A DNA stretch of 58,841 nt, taken from an uncultured Bacteroidales bacterium. Its GTDB lineage: Bacteria; Bacteroidota; Bacteroidia; Bacteroidales; UBA932. Below are positions 1-7,379 of this stretch, in pieces. A program made the translations under genes and the position numbers. The stretch lies in the NCBI GenBank assembly GCA_934725285.1, contig CAKVBK010000001.1, positions 1 to 58,841 on the forward strand, in the 5' to 3' direction. Under the pieces are notes generated by a model. That model did not search any database, had not been told where the DNA came from, and worked only from the letters and a program-made list of their open reading frames with translations. The first letter of the stretch is position 1. Every line of letters begins with the position of its first letter.

Positions 1-52
1 GCGCGCCTCCCTTGCACTTTTGAAGAGGAAGATGGTGTTCAGTGACCTTTGC

Positions 53-76
53 TTCAACTAAATTGCGGAAGAACCA
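53..76 (+). repeat. 24-bp direct repeat, left copy
   Basis: This 24-nt stretch is identical to 55793-55816, in the same orientation, and the identity stops abruptly on both sides. It could be the left attachment-site copy of the element in between. Read on the other strand it begins GGTTCTTCCGCAATTT, which looks like the terminal inverted repeat of an insertion sequence, so it could also be the end of an IS whose body lies left of the window. Confidence 0.6.
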
Positions 77-490
77 CTATTTTCAGTTCAAGTCACAGCG
101 GACCTCGCGGCCGGCGGAGACATTAAAAACGGAAAGGCTGAACTTTCCTCTCAAAAGCAAGAACCTTCTGAAGCGGCGGGACCGGCTTAACTTTGCGGCC
201 GGAAATCTCGCCTGGGGCCTTGAATGGCCCTCGAAGGGGAAGAATTTCCGGTGGCCCTGTTAGCCGGGGAAGGCGACGGCAACGGTTTGCCCGCAGAAAA
301 ATACGAGCCGGAGGTCTGGAGATTTTTCTTCGGGATGCGCAGCACCGTTGCAGGCAAAAGCAACCATTTCGTCAACTGCCGAAACATTCTATTTCGCAAT
401 AATCATAAAAACATTTTTTTTGCGAAATATGAAATTGGGTCGTAACAAATTGTGGGTTGACCGGTACATACTGCGATAGCCCATGCACAA
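77..490 (-). other. Gene-free left end with weak leader-like segment
   Basis: I see no convincing gene in these 414 bases. The short open frames here lack recognisable domains and overlap each other in GC-rich stretches. Around 175-200 the sequence GGGACCGGC followed by TAACTTTGC resembles the core of the leader repeats found at 34505-34712 and 41391-41588, so this may be a decayed or divergent copy reading leftwards. The second conserved leader block (GGCAAGGG) was not found here. Confidence 0.3.
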
Positions 491-697
491 TCATATCATC
501 AGCATTATTCTCCCTTCAGACTTGACGAAGGTTTCCGGGTGTCGCATCACTACGGCATAGACCTGCGCGGAGGTCACCGGCTGCCCGTCCTTGCGGATAT
601 GCAGCCGCCTTCGGTTGATGATGTCGGCAATCTGTTCGGTGCGCAGACCGCAGTTGCGCTCCGCAAGGACATAGAGCATGGCTTCCTCGATTCTCAT
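491..697 (-). CDS. Small HARE-HTH-like winged-helix protein
   Basis: A 68-residue protein with the pattern of a HARE/ASXL-type winged helix: an N-terminal helix (EEAMLYVLAER), a helix with ADIINRR, a short linker, a VYAVVMRHPETF helix and a terminal strand ending in RIMLMI. Such domains bind DNA or protein partners and occur with restriction and chromatin proteins. Its ATG overlaps the stop of the upstream YbjQ-family gene in an ATGA arrangement, so the two are probably co-translated. The DNA target is unknown. The family call rests on pattern only. Confidence 0.5.
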   Translation of the reverse strand: MRIEEAMLYVLAERNCGLRTEQIADIINRRRLHIRKDGQPVTSAQVYAVVMRHPETFVKSEGRIMLMI

Positions 698-1017
698 CAG
701 TCGATGATGACGGCTGTCCCGGAGGCCGTGGCCATTAGCATGCCGTTGTCTGCACCAAGTGTCTCGTAATCGATGTCAATGCCTACCACGGCGTTGGCTC
801 CGCGCTCCATCGCCCGCTGCGACATCTCAGCCAGAGCCTTTTCTCTGGCCTTGATGAGCTCGTTCTCGTATGAGCCTGAGCGCCCGCCGATGAAATTGCG
901 GATGCTGGCCCCGAAGTCCTTGAGAAAGTTTACGCCAGCGATGACCTCTCCGCAGACGACTCCCTTGTATTCCTTGATGTTGTGACCTTCAATGGCCGGA
1001 GTGGTTGTAAGTATCAT
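697..1017 (-). CDS. YbjQ/UPF0145 family protein
   Basis: A 106-residue protein matching the YbjQ (DUF74/UPF0145) family over its full length. It opens with [13 protein letters not shown], followed by a conserved glycine-rich turn with [10 protein letters not shown], a helix with ARE-AL-EM, and the strand [12 protein letters not shown] near the C-terminus. The family forms small pentameric cytosolic assemblies of unclear role, sometimes described as heavy-metal binding; I see no cysteine cluster that would support this here. It shares a transcript with the downstream HARE-HTH gene through a 1-nt stop/start overlap. Confidence 0.85.
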   Translation of the reverse strand: MILTTTPAIEGHNIKEYKGVVCGEVIAGVNFLKDFGASIRNFIGGRSGSYENELIKAREKALAEMSQRAMERGANAVVGIDIDYETLGADNGMLMATASGTAVIID

Positions 1018-1044
1018 AATGATTTTTCTGAATATAATGCAATA

Positions 1045-1443
1045 TTACCTTTTGTTGAGAACAACCCGGAACTCTTCCGGAAGTGTGACATTTCCAAGTG
1101 CTGACGCTTCCCTAAACAGCGGAGCTATTTCGCTGTCGCGCCACCCGGCAATGCCGCAGCCGATGCGTGTCACCAGAAATGTCAGTTCCGGGTGCGCCTT
1201 TGCGTATGCCGTGAAGTCATCCACGTGCCTGCGGATAATGTCAATGCTTCTGTCCATTGTCGGAATTGCATAGCATTGACCGGTCATACCGACACCGACG
1301 CCCCATTCGGCGCCGAACTCTTCATAGGCGATGCGTGCGGCCCCGCCACCATGCATTCCTTCCTTGTTGCTGCCGAATACGAATACCTCACCATCTTTCA
1401 GCGAGGTTATGTACCTCGGCGTGATTCTCTTGCTGTCTGCCAT
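1045..1443 (-). CDS. Macro-domain-like protein
   Basis: A 132-residue protein with the signature VFVFGSNKEGMHGGGAA near residues 20-36, the segment YAIPTMD, and TRIGCGIAGW at about residues 92-101, followed by an acidic SEIAPLF helix. The glycine-rich loops and the GCGIAGW element are typical of macro-like folds that bind ADP-ribose or related nucleotides. Close relatives occur in phages and mobile elements. Neighbours are a YbjQ protein and a metallophosphoesterase, so a small nucleotide-metabolism cluster is possible, but no substrate can be inferred. Confidence 0.6.
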   Translation of the reverse strand: MADSKRITPRYITSLKDGEVFVFGSNKEGMHGGGAARIAYEEFGAEWGVGVGMTGQCYAIPTMDRSIDIIRRHVDDFTAYAKAHPELTFLVTRIGCGIAGWRDSEIAPLFREASALGNVTLPEEFRVVLNKR

Positions 1444-1498
1444 AGTGTTATTGTTATTTGTCTGTTTTTCCTAAAATCAATTAACGGGCGATCATAAT

Positions 1499-2263
1499 TC
1501 ACTGTACTTTAATGTATGCCCCATTGTTAAAGTCAACTGCTTCAGGGACTTCATAAACATATCCGAGCTGATTTGACAAAAATTCCGTGTTGCCTATTTT
1601 GCCGCGAATGTTTGTATGAGAGTGCCCATATATCCAATATGCGATTTTGCTGTCAGCTATCCATTGTCCATGCTCTGAAGAGAATGCATCATTCAGTTTA
1701 CTGCCTTTGAACCTGTCCGACACCAATATCTGAGATGGAAGATGGTGAGATACAACGATTATGTTGTCATTGGCATGCAAAGACACTGCATTTCGGATAT
1801 AATCCAGCGAACATCGATGTACATCATTGAATATTGCAAAGTCGAGACGGTTTCCACCATATCTGATCCTGTGAAAATCCGTTATTCCGCTCTCTATCAA
1901 AAGTGCATTCTCTACCCTTATATTGCTCCATAGTGTGCTCAAAATAATACTTGTGTGTCCTATCTTTACTACAGTATTGTTCAGGTATCTGACGTTACTG
2001 CGAAGTTCATAGTTCCATGCCGAGAGTGTATACTTAAGATCAAATCCTCCATAATACTCATGGTTTCCAGGAACAATGAGCGTCTGTTCATAATTGTCTG
2101 CACACCAACTCCAAAATGGATTATTCGTACAGTCCGTCCCCAAATAGGCAATATCTCCGGCTAGAACGAGTATGTCTCCCGAGACGTTCAATGGATTATT
2201 TTTTATCCATCTGCTATTCCTTGGCAGTTCAAGGTGCAGATCAGACGCATACTGAATCTTCAT
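1499..2263 (-). CDS. Calcineurin-like metallophosphoesterase
   Basis: A 254-residue cytosolic metallophosphoesterase. The five metal-binding blocks appear in order: DLHLE at residues 8-12, LAGDIAYLG, PGNHEYYGG, VVSHHLPS and YGHSHTN, which together form the binuclear metal site. I chose the ATG at 2263 (protein starts MKIQYASDLH) over an in-frame TTG at 2272; the ATG start follows the stop of the upstream nucleotidyltransferase gene by one base. Its substrate cannot be told from sequence. It could hydrolyse a nucleotide product of its upstream neighbour, but that is speculation. Confidence 0.85.
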   Translation of the reverse strand: MKIQYASDLHLELPRNSRWIKNNPLNVSGDILVLAGDIAYLGTDCTNNPFWSWCADNYEQTLIVPGNHEYYGGFDLKYTLSAWNYELRSNVRYLNNTVVKIGHTSIILSTLWSNIRVENALLIESGITDFHRIRYGGNRLDFAIFNDVHRCSLDYIRNAVSLHANDNIIVVSHHLPSQILVSDRFKGSKLNDAFSSEHGQWIADSKIAYWIYGHSHTNIRGKIGNTEFLSNQLGYVYEVPEAVDFNNGAYIKVQ

Positions 2264-2264
2264 A

Positions 2265-3059
2265 TTATTCAACTATAAAACTTTCATCAAGCACATTAAG
2301 GTATTCATCGAGGAGCAATTCATTTTGCAGTTTCAAACTATCACAAAGAGACTTGCGGACTCCGTCGTCTGTATTCACGGTCTCAATGAATCTAGTAATT
2401 GCATCCTTGATATTTTGAGGAATTATAAACTCATCGCCAACAGTAAGGCTGGCAGCTGCCATAACCACATCACGGCGATGTTTCTTGAGGTCATCATCAT
2501 TGACATGCATCCCACTCTTCTTGTCTTCTCTCAAATTAAGATATGCCAAGACTTTAAGGCAGATTAATGAATCCACAGACGCATATCTAAGGCCATTCCT
2601 TTCCTCTGTATGGCTTATGAGATAACTATAATAGTCAGGTTCCAATATAATTGCCGAAAGATATGAGGCATCGTCCAGCATTATCGCCTCTATGTGGTGC
2701 TCTTCCGGATTACTCAAACCGCTTACAGGTTTGGACAACAGTTCAATCTGTGCCGGATATTCTGGTAAACTATCATAAAAACTATACAACACATATTTCT
2801 TCCGCCCGTCGGTGTCCTTTCTTGTGGCACATTTATAGTTCCCGGCTTTGACAAAAGACCAAAAAGCATCAATAAAGTCGTTGTCCAAGTTTTCAAGGAC
2901 AAGAACCATATCTATGTCTTTCGTCTTGCGTGGAGTGTATCTCCCTTCAGACAATGTTGCACGGCAGGCTGCACCTCCGATTATAATAAACGAATCCTTA
3001 TACTTTGAAAAGGTCTTCTCAAATATGCCAATTCCATCAACAATCACTTTTTCTGCCAT
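2265..3059 (-). CDS. AbiEii-like nucleotidyltransferase (putative toxin)
   Basis: A 264-residue protein with an N-terminal nucleotidyltransferase core: a GGAACRATL glycine motif near residue 28 and the metal-binding DxD in TKDIDMVLVL near residue 47, preceded by a short basic stretch. This is the layout of AbiEii/MNT-type nucleotidyltransferases. The C-terminal half is helical and unrecognised. It overlaps the upstream winged-helix gene (3044-4015) by 16 nt, the usual antitoxin-then-toxin order of AbiE-type (type IV) toxin-antitoxin systems. In that family the nucleotidyltransferase blocks growth by modifying RNA. The pairing is inferred from order and fold. Confidence 0.6.
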   Translation of the reverse strand: MAEKVIVDGIGIFEKTFSKYKDSFIIIGGAACRATLSEGRYTPRKTKDIDMVLVLENLDNDFIDAFWSFVKAGNYKCATRKDTDGRKKYVLYSFYDSLPEYPAQIELLSKPVSGLSNPEEHHIEAIMLDDASYLSAIILEPDYYSYLISHTEERNGLRYASVDSLICLKVLAYLNLREDKKSGMHVNDDDLKKHRRDVVMAAASLTVGDEFIIPQNIKDAITRFIETVNTDDGVRKSLCDSLKLQNELLLDEYLNVLDESFIVE

Positions 3060-4015
3060 ACCTCATCAAGCATTATTTTGTTTTCTTTATCGACTCTAGG
3101 ATCAGTATCACCTTCCAGACTAAGGAATAGAGATAGCCTGTCAATAACATCAGATTCTGTGTCCATTTCAGGATAACGCCATATTTCTATTTTCACATTC
3201 CCGTCAAAGTCATTCAGCCCATTGAAATCCGTCTCCTTGAAGCTTCCGGAATAAACTGCAATTGTCGGCACTTCATCCGGAGAAATCATAGTGTATGACG
3301 CCAATGCGCTGACCCCGGAATACTGGAATCCTACGGAAGGAACGGCATCGCAATATTTGACTTCCTTGACTGGAGTCGTCATATACGGCTTCGCCTTCTC
3401 CCACAACTCACGACCGCCAGCAATGAATCTTATCCTTTTGCTCCGATCAGAGTCTTTTCTGCATTCGCACAAGCCGAGAGCTTCAATGTTCTCAACCGCC
3501 TTGGCAATGCTGACATAGGAATACCCACAAATTTGCGAGGCCATTTCAGAGACAGAGAGCCCGTCAAGACTCATTTTCTGAAGATGATACAGCAAAAGGA
3601 ACTGTGCTGACGCTGACAGCTTGGAAGGATTCTTTGCCTTTTCCTTCCTGGAGTGCAGAATCACGTTGGGCAGAAAAACCTCTCCGCGCCCAGTGATGAA
3701 GAATACGCTTTTCTCAATGTATCGCTGCCTCTCATAAAACTTCAGATTGGAAAAATAATATACAATCGGTACAGAGAGAACAGAAGCCAATCTGCCAGAT
3801 ATCCTCGAACAGCTTGCAGGCGTCTCATTGATACCCAATTTCGACACAAGAAGCACGAATGTAGTCCCCGCAAATTCTGCCCTATAGAAAGAGAACCTGA
3901 CGATGTCATCAGCAATGGCGCCCTTCAGTTCTTTCTTGGGAATCTCTGACAAAGGGATAACAAATCCGGCTATCGATATGCTATTAATTTGCACTATTAT
4001 AATATATTTATACAA
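3044..4015 (-). CDS. Winged-helix protein, putative antitoxin/regulator
   Basis: A protein of up to 323 residues with a central MarR-like winged helix (about residues 130-200: SAQFLLLYHLQKM, then SVSEMASQICGYSYVSIAKAVENIEALGL, then a basic wing KRIRFIAGG). The flanking regions are unassigned. The same domain order, N-terminal module, central wHTH and C-terminal module, is seen in the AbiEi-like protein at 36492-37472. A -7-like box (TATTTTTG on the minus strand, 4021-4028) lies so close to the ATG at 4015 that an in-frame GTG at 3994 may be the real start. It is probably the autoregulating antitoxin of the overlapping nucleotidyltransferase. Confidence 0.55.
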   Translation of the reverse strand: MYKYIIIVQINSISIAGFVIPLSEIPKKELKGAIADDIVRFSFYRAEFAGTTFVLLVSKLGINETPASCSRISGRLASVLSVPIVYYFSNLKFYERQRYIEKSVFFITGRGEVFLPNVILHSRKEKAKNPSKLSASAQFLLLYHLQKMSLDGLSVSEMASQICGYSYVSIAKAVENIEALGLCECRKDSDRSKRIRFIAGGRELWEKAKPYMTTPVKEVKYCDAVPSVGFQYSGVSALASYTMISPDEVPTIAVYSGSFKETDFNGLNDFDGNVKIEIWRYPEMDTESDVIDRLSLFLSLEGDTDPRVDKENKIMLDEVWQKK

Positions 4016-4110
4016 TAATGCAAAAATAGCGTATAATTACGAATATTACAATAGTTAGAATAAAAATATCAGCCTGTTGTTATGATTGACTCAGAGCATT
4101 AAGAAGATCA

Positions 4111-4635
4111 TTATACCACACTCTCGACCACGTCGAAGGCCTTGCAGAAACGTCCCTTAAGTCCCAGACCTCCGTCATTGATCAGGCTCATCGCTGTGGC
4201 GATTGCGTCCGCCTCACTCACGCCGGTGACCCTCAAGGCCGTCTTCTCTCCGTAGTCCGTAATCACGTTTACCGTGTAGCGGTGAACCATGTCCATCCTG
4301 TCGTTCTTCAGGGCCTCGTCGCACTGGCTTGTTGTCCAAACGATCTTGCTCAGGGATGCAGGACGGACATCCTTCAGCATCTTGACCTTCACCTTGGCGT
4401 CCGTCCCGTTCGGATTGATCTTCCGGAACCGCAGGCATCCGCAGGAACATTCCCAAAGAGGCGGACGACGGGGAATCCTGTCACCGCCCATGCTCGCACT
4501 TTTACGATACCGATAGAGGAACTCCACCTCCGTCATGTCGCCGGTTCCATAGATGATATCCCAAACCGTCTCGCCGCAGACAGGACATTTGCCCGGCTTG
4601 CGAAGCACGTTTACTATTCTTGAATGAAGCGCCAT
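4111..4635 (-). CDS. Zinc-ribbon protein of unknown function
   Basis: A 174-residue protein I cannot assign. The N-terminal half has two cysteine pairs, CPVC at residues 18-21 and CSCGC near residue 65, which should form a treble-clef or zinc-ribbon knuckle. The C-terminal half (residues 110-165) reads like an alpha/beta module with TDYGEKTALRVTGVSEADAIATA. It sits alone between the AbiE-like pair and the RhuM-like gene. An overlapping frame in the GC-rich part of the gene has no domain and was discarded. Confidence 0.65.
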   Translation of the reverse strand: MALHSRIVNVLRKPGKCPVCGETVWDIIYGTGDMTEVEFLYRYRKSASMGGDRIPRRPPLWECSCGCLRFRKINPNGTDAKVKVKMLKDVRPASLSKIVWTTSQCDEALKNDRMDMVHRYTVNVITDYGEKTALRVTGVSEADAIATAMSLINDGGLGLKGRFCKAFDVVESVV

Positions 4636-4668
4636 ATCATATATGTTCAGAGTTGTAAATATCTATTA

Positions 4669-6093
4669 TCAATCCTCATCAGGGTTTATGTCAAACGGAA
4701 GAAGTGGAGCATCAGAGCCACTGACGGATTCTTCATTGAACTTGTCAAAGTCGGAGACGAAAGTACGATCCTGTATTACTTTGAACTTTTCATATTCGCC
4801 GTAAGCCTTTTCTCTGGCCTCATCCTGCGAGACCGTACCGGCAGACTCCGTAGTTTTGTAGTCATTCATTGTCAGGAACTGTTCCAGACGCTGTCTCCAG
4901 TCATCCATTGTTGTGATGATATGCCTACGCGCACGAGATTCAGCAAAATCAAGGAAGGATGTCGTTATCGAATTGAGCTCGGAGATTTCTTTCTCAGACA
5001 GATAGTTCTTCGCCACAATGGAGTCCGACCGTTGAACACGGCCGCCCGGTGCATTCTTCCATGTGGTAAGTCCCATGTTTGGTCTCTCAGCATCAGCCCT
5101 CTGATATACGATTTCAGCGGCTGTGTGATGCGTGACAGCAATATGCATCATATTCTGCACCATCTTGAAAAACAGCTTTGTGCTTTCCGATTTTGCATCA
5201 TAATCAGAGCTGCATTCAGCATAGATGTCAGTAATCTTTTGATAATACCGTCTTTTGGAAGTTCTGATTTCTCTGATGCGTTCAAGCAAGTCATCAAAGT
5301 AGTCCTTGCCGAAATGACGTCCCTGCTTCAAACGTTCATCATCCAAAACGTAGCCTTTGACGAGAAACTCTTTCAAGACAGATGTCGCCCATATCCTGAA
5401 CTGCGTGGCCTGATAGCTGTTGACCCGGTAACCCACTGCTATTATTGCATCAAGATTGTAGAATAAAGGTGAGCGTTCCACATTGCGTTCTCCTTCAGTT
5501 TGAACTATCCCGATTTTTCGGATAGTTGCCCCCTCTGACAGCTCACCGCTTTCGAATATCTGTTTCAGATGATAGTTGACGGTCCTGACATCCACTCCGA
5601 AAAGTTCCGCCATCCGCTTCTGTGACATCCAAAACGTGTCCCCATTGAAGATAACCTCAATGCGGGCTTCCCCCTGCGCAGTTTTATAGAACAATATATT
5701 GGAATCTACTGAATTACGAATCAGTTCTCCTGTCGTGACAGTATTCGAGAAGAACTGCCTTGCATGGAGCACCATAGGCTTTTTCCCATCCGCATTCTCG
5801 GCTATGATCAGGCACGCCAGCCTGGATAGATGGAAAGTATCCACCTTTCTGAAAGCCCCGCTGCCTAGCCTGACCATATCAACCGACTGGTTGAAATGGT
5901 CACCAATTTTCATTCCCTTATCATTGGCCACAGCAATGGCCTTATCAATCACCGCCCTGAATTTCCAATATCCGGAATACCCTAGTGCATCAGAAAATTC
6001 TCTGGAACTCCAGTATTCACTTCCGTCAGCACTCTGGTGACGTATTCCGTCAAATACAGATTGAAGTTCCTGTATATTGCTTTGTAGTCCCAT
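4669..6093 (-). CDS. DinD-like/RhuM fusion protein
   Basis: A 474-residue protein that joins two families. Residues 1-115 resemble the DNA-damage-inducible DinD/BRO N-terminal module (EYWSSREFSDALGYSGYWKF, then GDHFNQSV and VDTFHLSRLACLIIAENAD). From about residue 140 it is a RhuM-type protein with a helix-turn-helix (TFWMSQKRMAELFGVDVRTV), the NLDAIIAVGYRVNS block and the long helical tail. RhuM proteins are common in restriction and defence loci of Bacteroidales but have no established activity. No partner gene overlaps it; it ends about 35 nt before the start of the zinc-ribbon gene. Confidence 0.75.
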   Translation of the reverse strand: MGLQSNIQELQSVFDGIRHQSADGSEYWSSREFSDALGYSGYWKFRAVIDKAIAVANDKGMKIGDHFNQSVDMVRLGSGAFRKVDTFHLSRLACLIIAENADGKKPMVLHARQFFSNTVTTGELIRNSVDSNILFYKTAQGEARIEVIFNGDTFWMSQKRMAELFGVDVRTVNYHLKQIFESGELSEGATIRKIGIVQTEGERNVERSPLFYNLDAIIAVGYRVNSYQATQFRIWATSVLKEFLVKGYVLDDERLKQGRHFGKDYFDDLLERIREIRTSKRRYYQKITDIYAECSSDYDAKSESTKLFFKMVQNMMHIAVTHHTAAEIVYQRADAERPNMGLTTWKNAPGGRVQRSDSIVAKNYLSEKEISELNSITTSFLDFAESRARRHIITTMDDWRQRLEQFLTMNDYKTTESAGTVSQDEAREKAYGEYEKFKVIQDRTFVSDFDKFNEESVSGSDAPLLPFDINPDED

Positions 6094-6244
6094 ATTCCTC
6101 CAAATTTACGAAAATAAAACATAATCAACACCTGCGATCTTATCGCTATCGCCTTTTTCTGCTAAGGTTCACGAACCTGGTCTCCCTATAGTCGCAGCCA
6201 TACGCTTCGTTGGAGCGGACACAGGTGGTTACAATATTCTTTCC

Positions 6245-6469
6245 TTATCTTGCCTTCCCTGTGAGAAGTTCATTCTTCAAAAAATCATAGACATAACGCG
6301 GACTCTGATAGTATAACCCCGCCTTGTCATCAATGAGCCGCTGATAAGTCTCGGAATTTATTACAATGTCAAGGGCTTCTGTCATGGAAGATGCCTTCCC
6401 GTCGTCTATGAGCAACATGGCGAGTTTGGCCACCATATCGTTCTTCATCATCTGTTTCTCGTCTATCAT
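6245..6469 (-). CDS. DUF3791-like small protein
   Basis: A 74-residue protein with a helical N-terminus (MVAKLAMLLIDDGKASSMTEALDIVINS) and a conserved-looking tail GLYYQSPRYVYDFLKNE. It fits the small DUF3791-like partners that flank DUF3990 genes. Its ATG overlaps the stop of the DUF3990 frame by 4 nt. DUF3791/DUF3990 cassettes are thought to act like toxin-antitoxin modules, so this would be one of two candidate immunity or regulator proteins here. Confidence 0.6.
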   Translation of the reverse strand: MIDEKQMMKNDMVAKLAMLLIDDGKASSMTEALDIVINSETYQRLIDDKAGLYYQSPRYVYDFLKNELLTGKAR

Positions 6470-6945
6470 CGTCTTACTCTTTTAAGTATTGCCACGGCTT
6501 TTTCGGTGCCGAAGAAATACTGCACTGTCAGCCCTTTCATATATTTCAGCTTGCTAACAAGCGTCGGCATGTCTATGAGCTGGTTCTCGTATTTCCATAG
6601 CTGCACGCCTACACGGTCGTTGGCTATAGGCCCTATCACTATGTCATAGTCGTGGACTGGTGCTCCGGTTGAATTGTTGCGGTTGGCGAGGATAAACTCG
6701 GCCCATTGCTCGCTGTAATCATCGAATACAATCGTATGCAAACCTTTCATGTCCCCTTCTTCCACCTCAAACTCCATAACTATCGGCTCACCGTTCTGCT
6801 GTTGCTCGGTCTTTATCTTTGCCATATTGAGTGCCTGTTCATAGTCTGGCGACAAATAAAACCCTTAACCGAAGTCTTTGTTGGGTTTCGACTTACGCAG
6901 GTCTATCTTGTCGAAAGCTACATTGGTCCCGTGATACAATTTCAT
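6466..6945 (-). pseudogene. DUF3990 gene interrupted by an in-frame stop
   Basis: Read from the ATG at 6945 the frame starts MKLYHGTNVAFDKIDLRKSK, which is the conserved N-terminus of DUF3990, an ADP-ribosyltransferase-like family. Codon 27 is TAA (complement of 6865-6867), exactly where family members have lysine or another residue before GFYLS. The frame then continues open for 132 more codons with normal DUF3990 sequence (PVHDYDIVIGPIANDRVG, then KGLTVQYFFGTEKA). A TTG at 6855 could restart translation but would lose the YHGT substrate-binding motif. The start is one base after the stop of the upstream DUF3791 gene. Confidence 0.8.
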
Positions 6946-6946
6946 G

Positions 6947-7165
6947 CTATTCCTCTCCCAATTTATGACAATACTGCGTGAGATCGTCCACTGCCGACGC
7001 GAACGACTGTGTATGCAAATAGTCATAGTGCTGTTCCACGAAGCCGATGCCTTTATAACGTAACAGGTAGTTGAATGCCTGCTTGAGCGTCAATCCGTGC
7101 CGCTTCCCGAATTCAGTGAGGAATATCACCGTCCATTCTATCTTGTCCTTAGTGTTGTATTCCAT
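6947..7165 (-). CDS. DUF3791 protein
   Basis: A 72-residue protein matching DUF3791: an N-terminal helix KIEWTVIFLTEFGKRHGLT, the central LKQAFNYLLRYKGIGFVEQHYDYLHTQS and a C-terminal helix. It is the first gene of a three-gene cassette DUF3791, DUF3990, DUF3791-like, with spacings of 1 nt and then a 4-nt overlap. In this family arrangement the small protein is the likely antitoxin or chaperone of the DUF3990 enzyme. Confidence 0.75.
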   Translation of the reverse strand: MEYNTKDKIEWTVIFLTEFGKRHGLTLKQAFNYLLRYKGIGFVEQHYDYLHTQSFASAVDDLTQYCHKLGEE

Positions 7166-7379
7166 ATTTCCTTTCCTCTTTTCTTATAACATTTACGAAT
7201 CATTTTATTTCCGAGATCACATCATAAATCTCCTGCATCAGTTTGTCGCGTCATACATACCACTTTTCTCGATTATGACAATGACCCGAACAAGAATCGC
7301 ATCGATAATCGATAATATATGACCGGCAAACATAACAACATAGTCTCGTAGTCCTGATACTGTTTCAAAAAGCTCCCTC

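Noticed and set aside
4624..5466. 280-codon rightward open frame
   Set aside because: It is antisense to the DinD-RhuM gene, which has clear domains and a proper operon position.
6094..6244. Possible tRNA or small RNA in the gap after the RhuM-like gene start
   Set aside because: No cloverleaf, CCA end or conserved T-loop could be built from this stretch.
6466..6855. Intact short DUF3990 gene starting at a TTG
   Set aside because: This start would delete the conserved YHGT motif, which is present upstream in the same frame before the stop codon.
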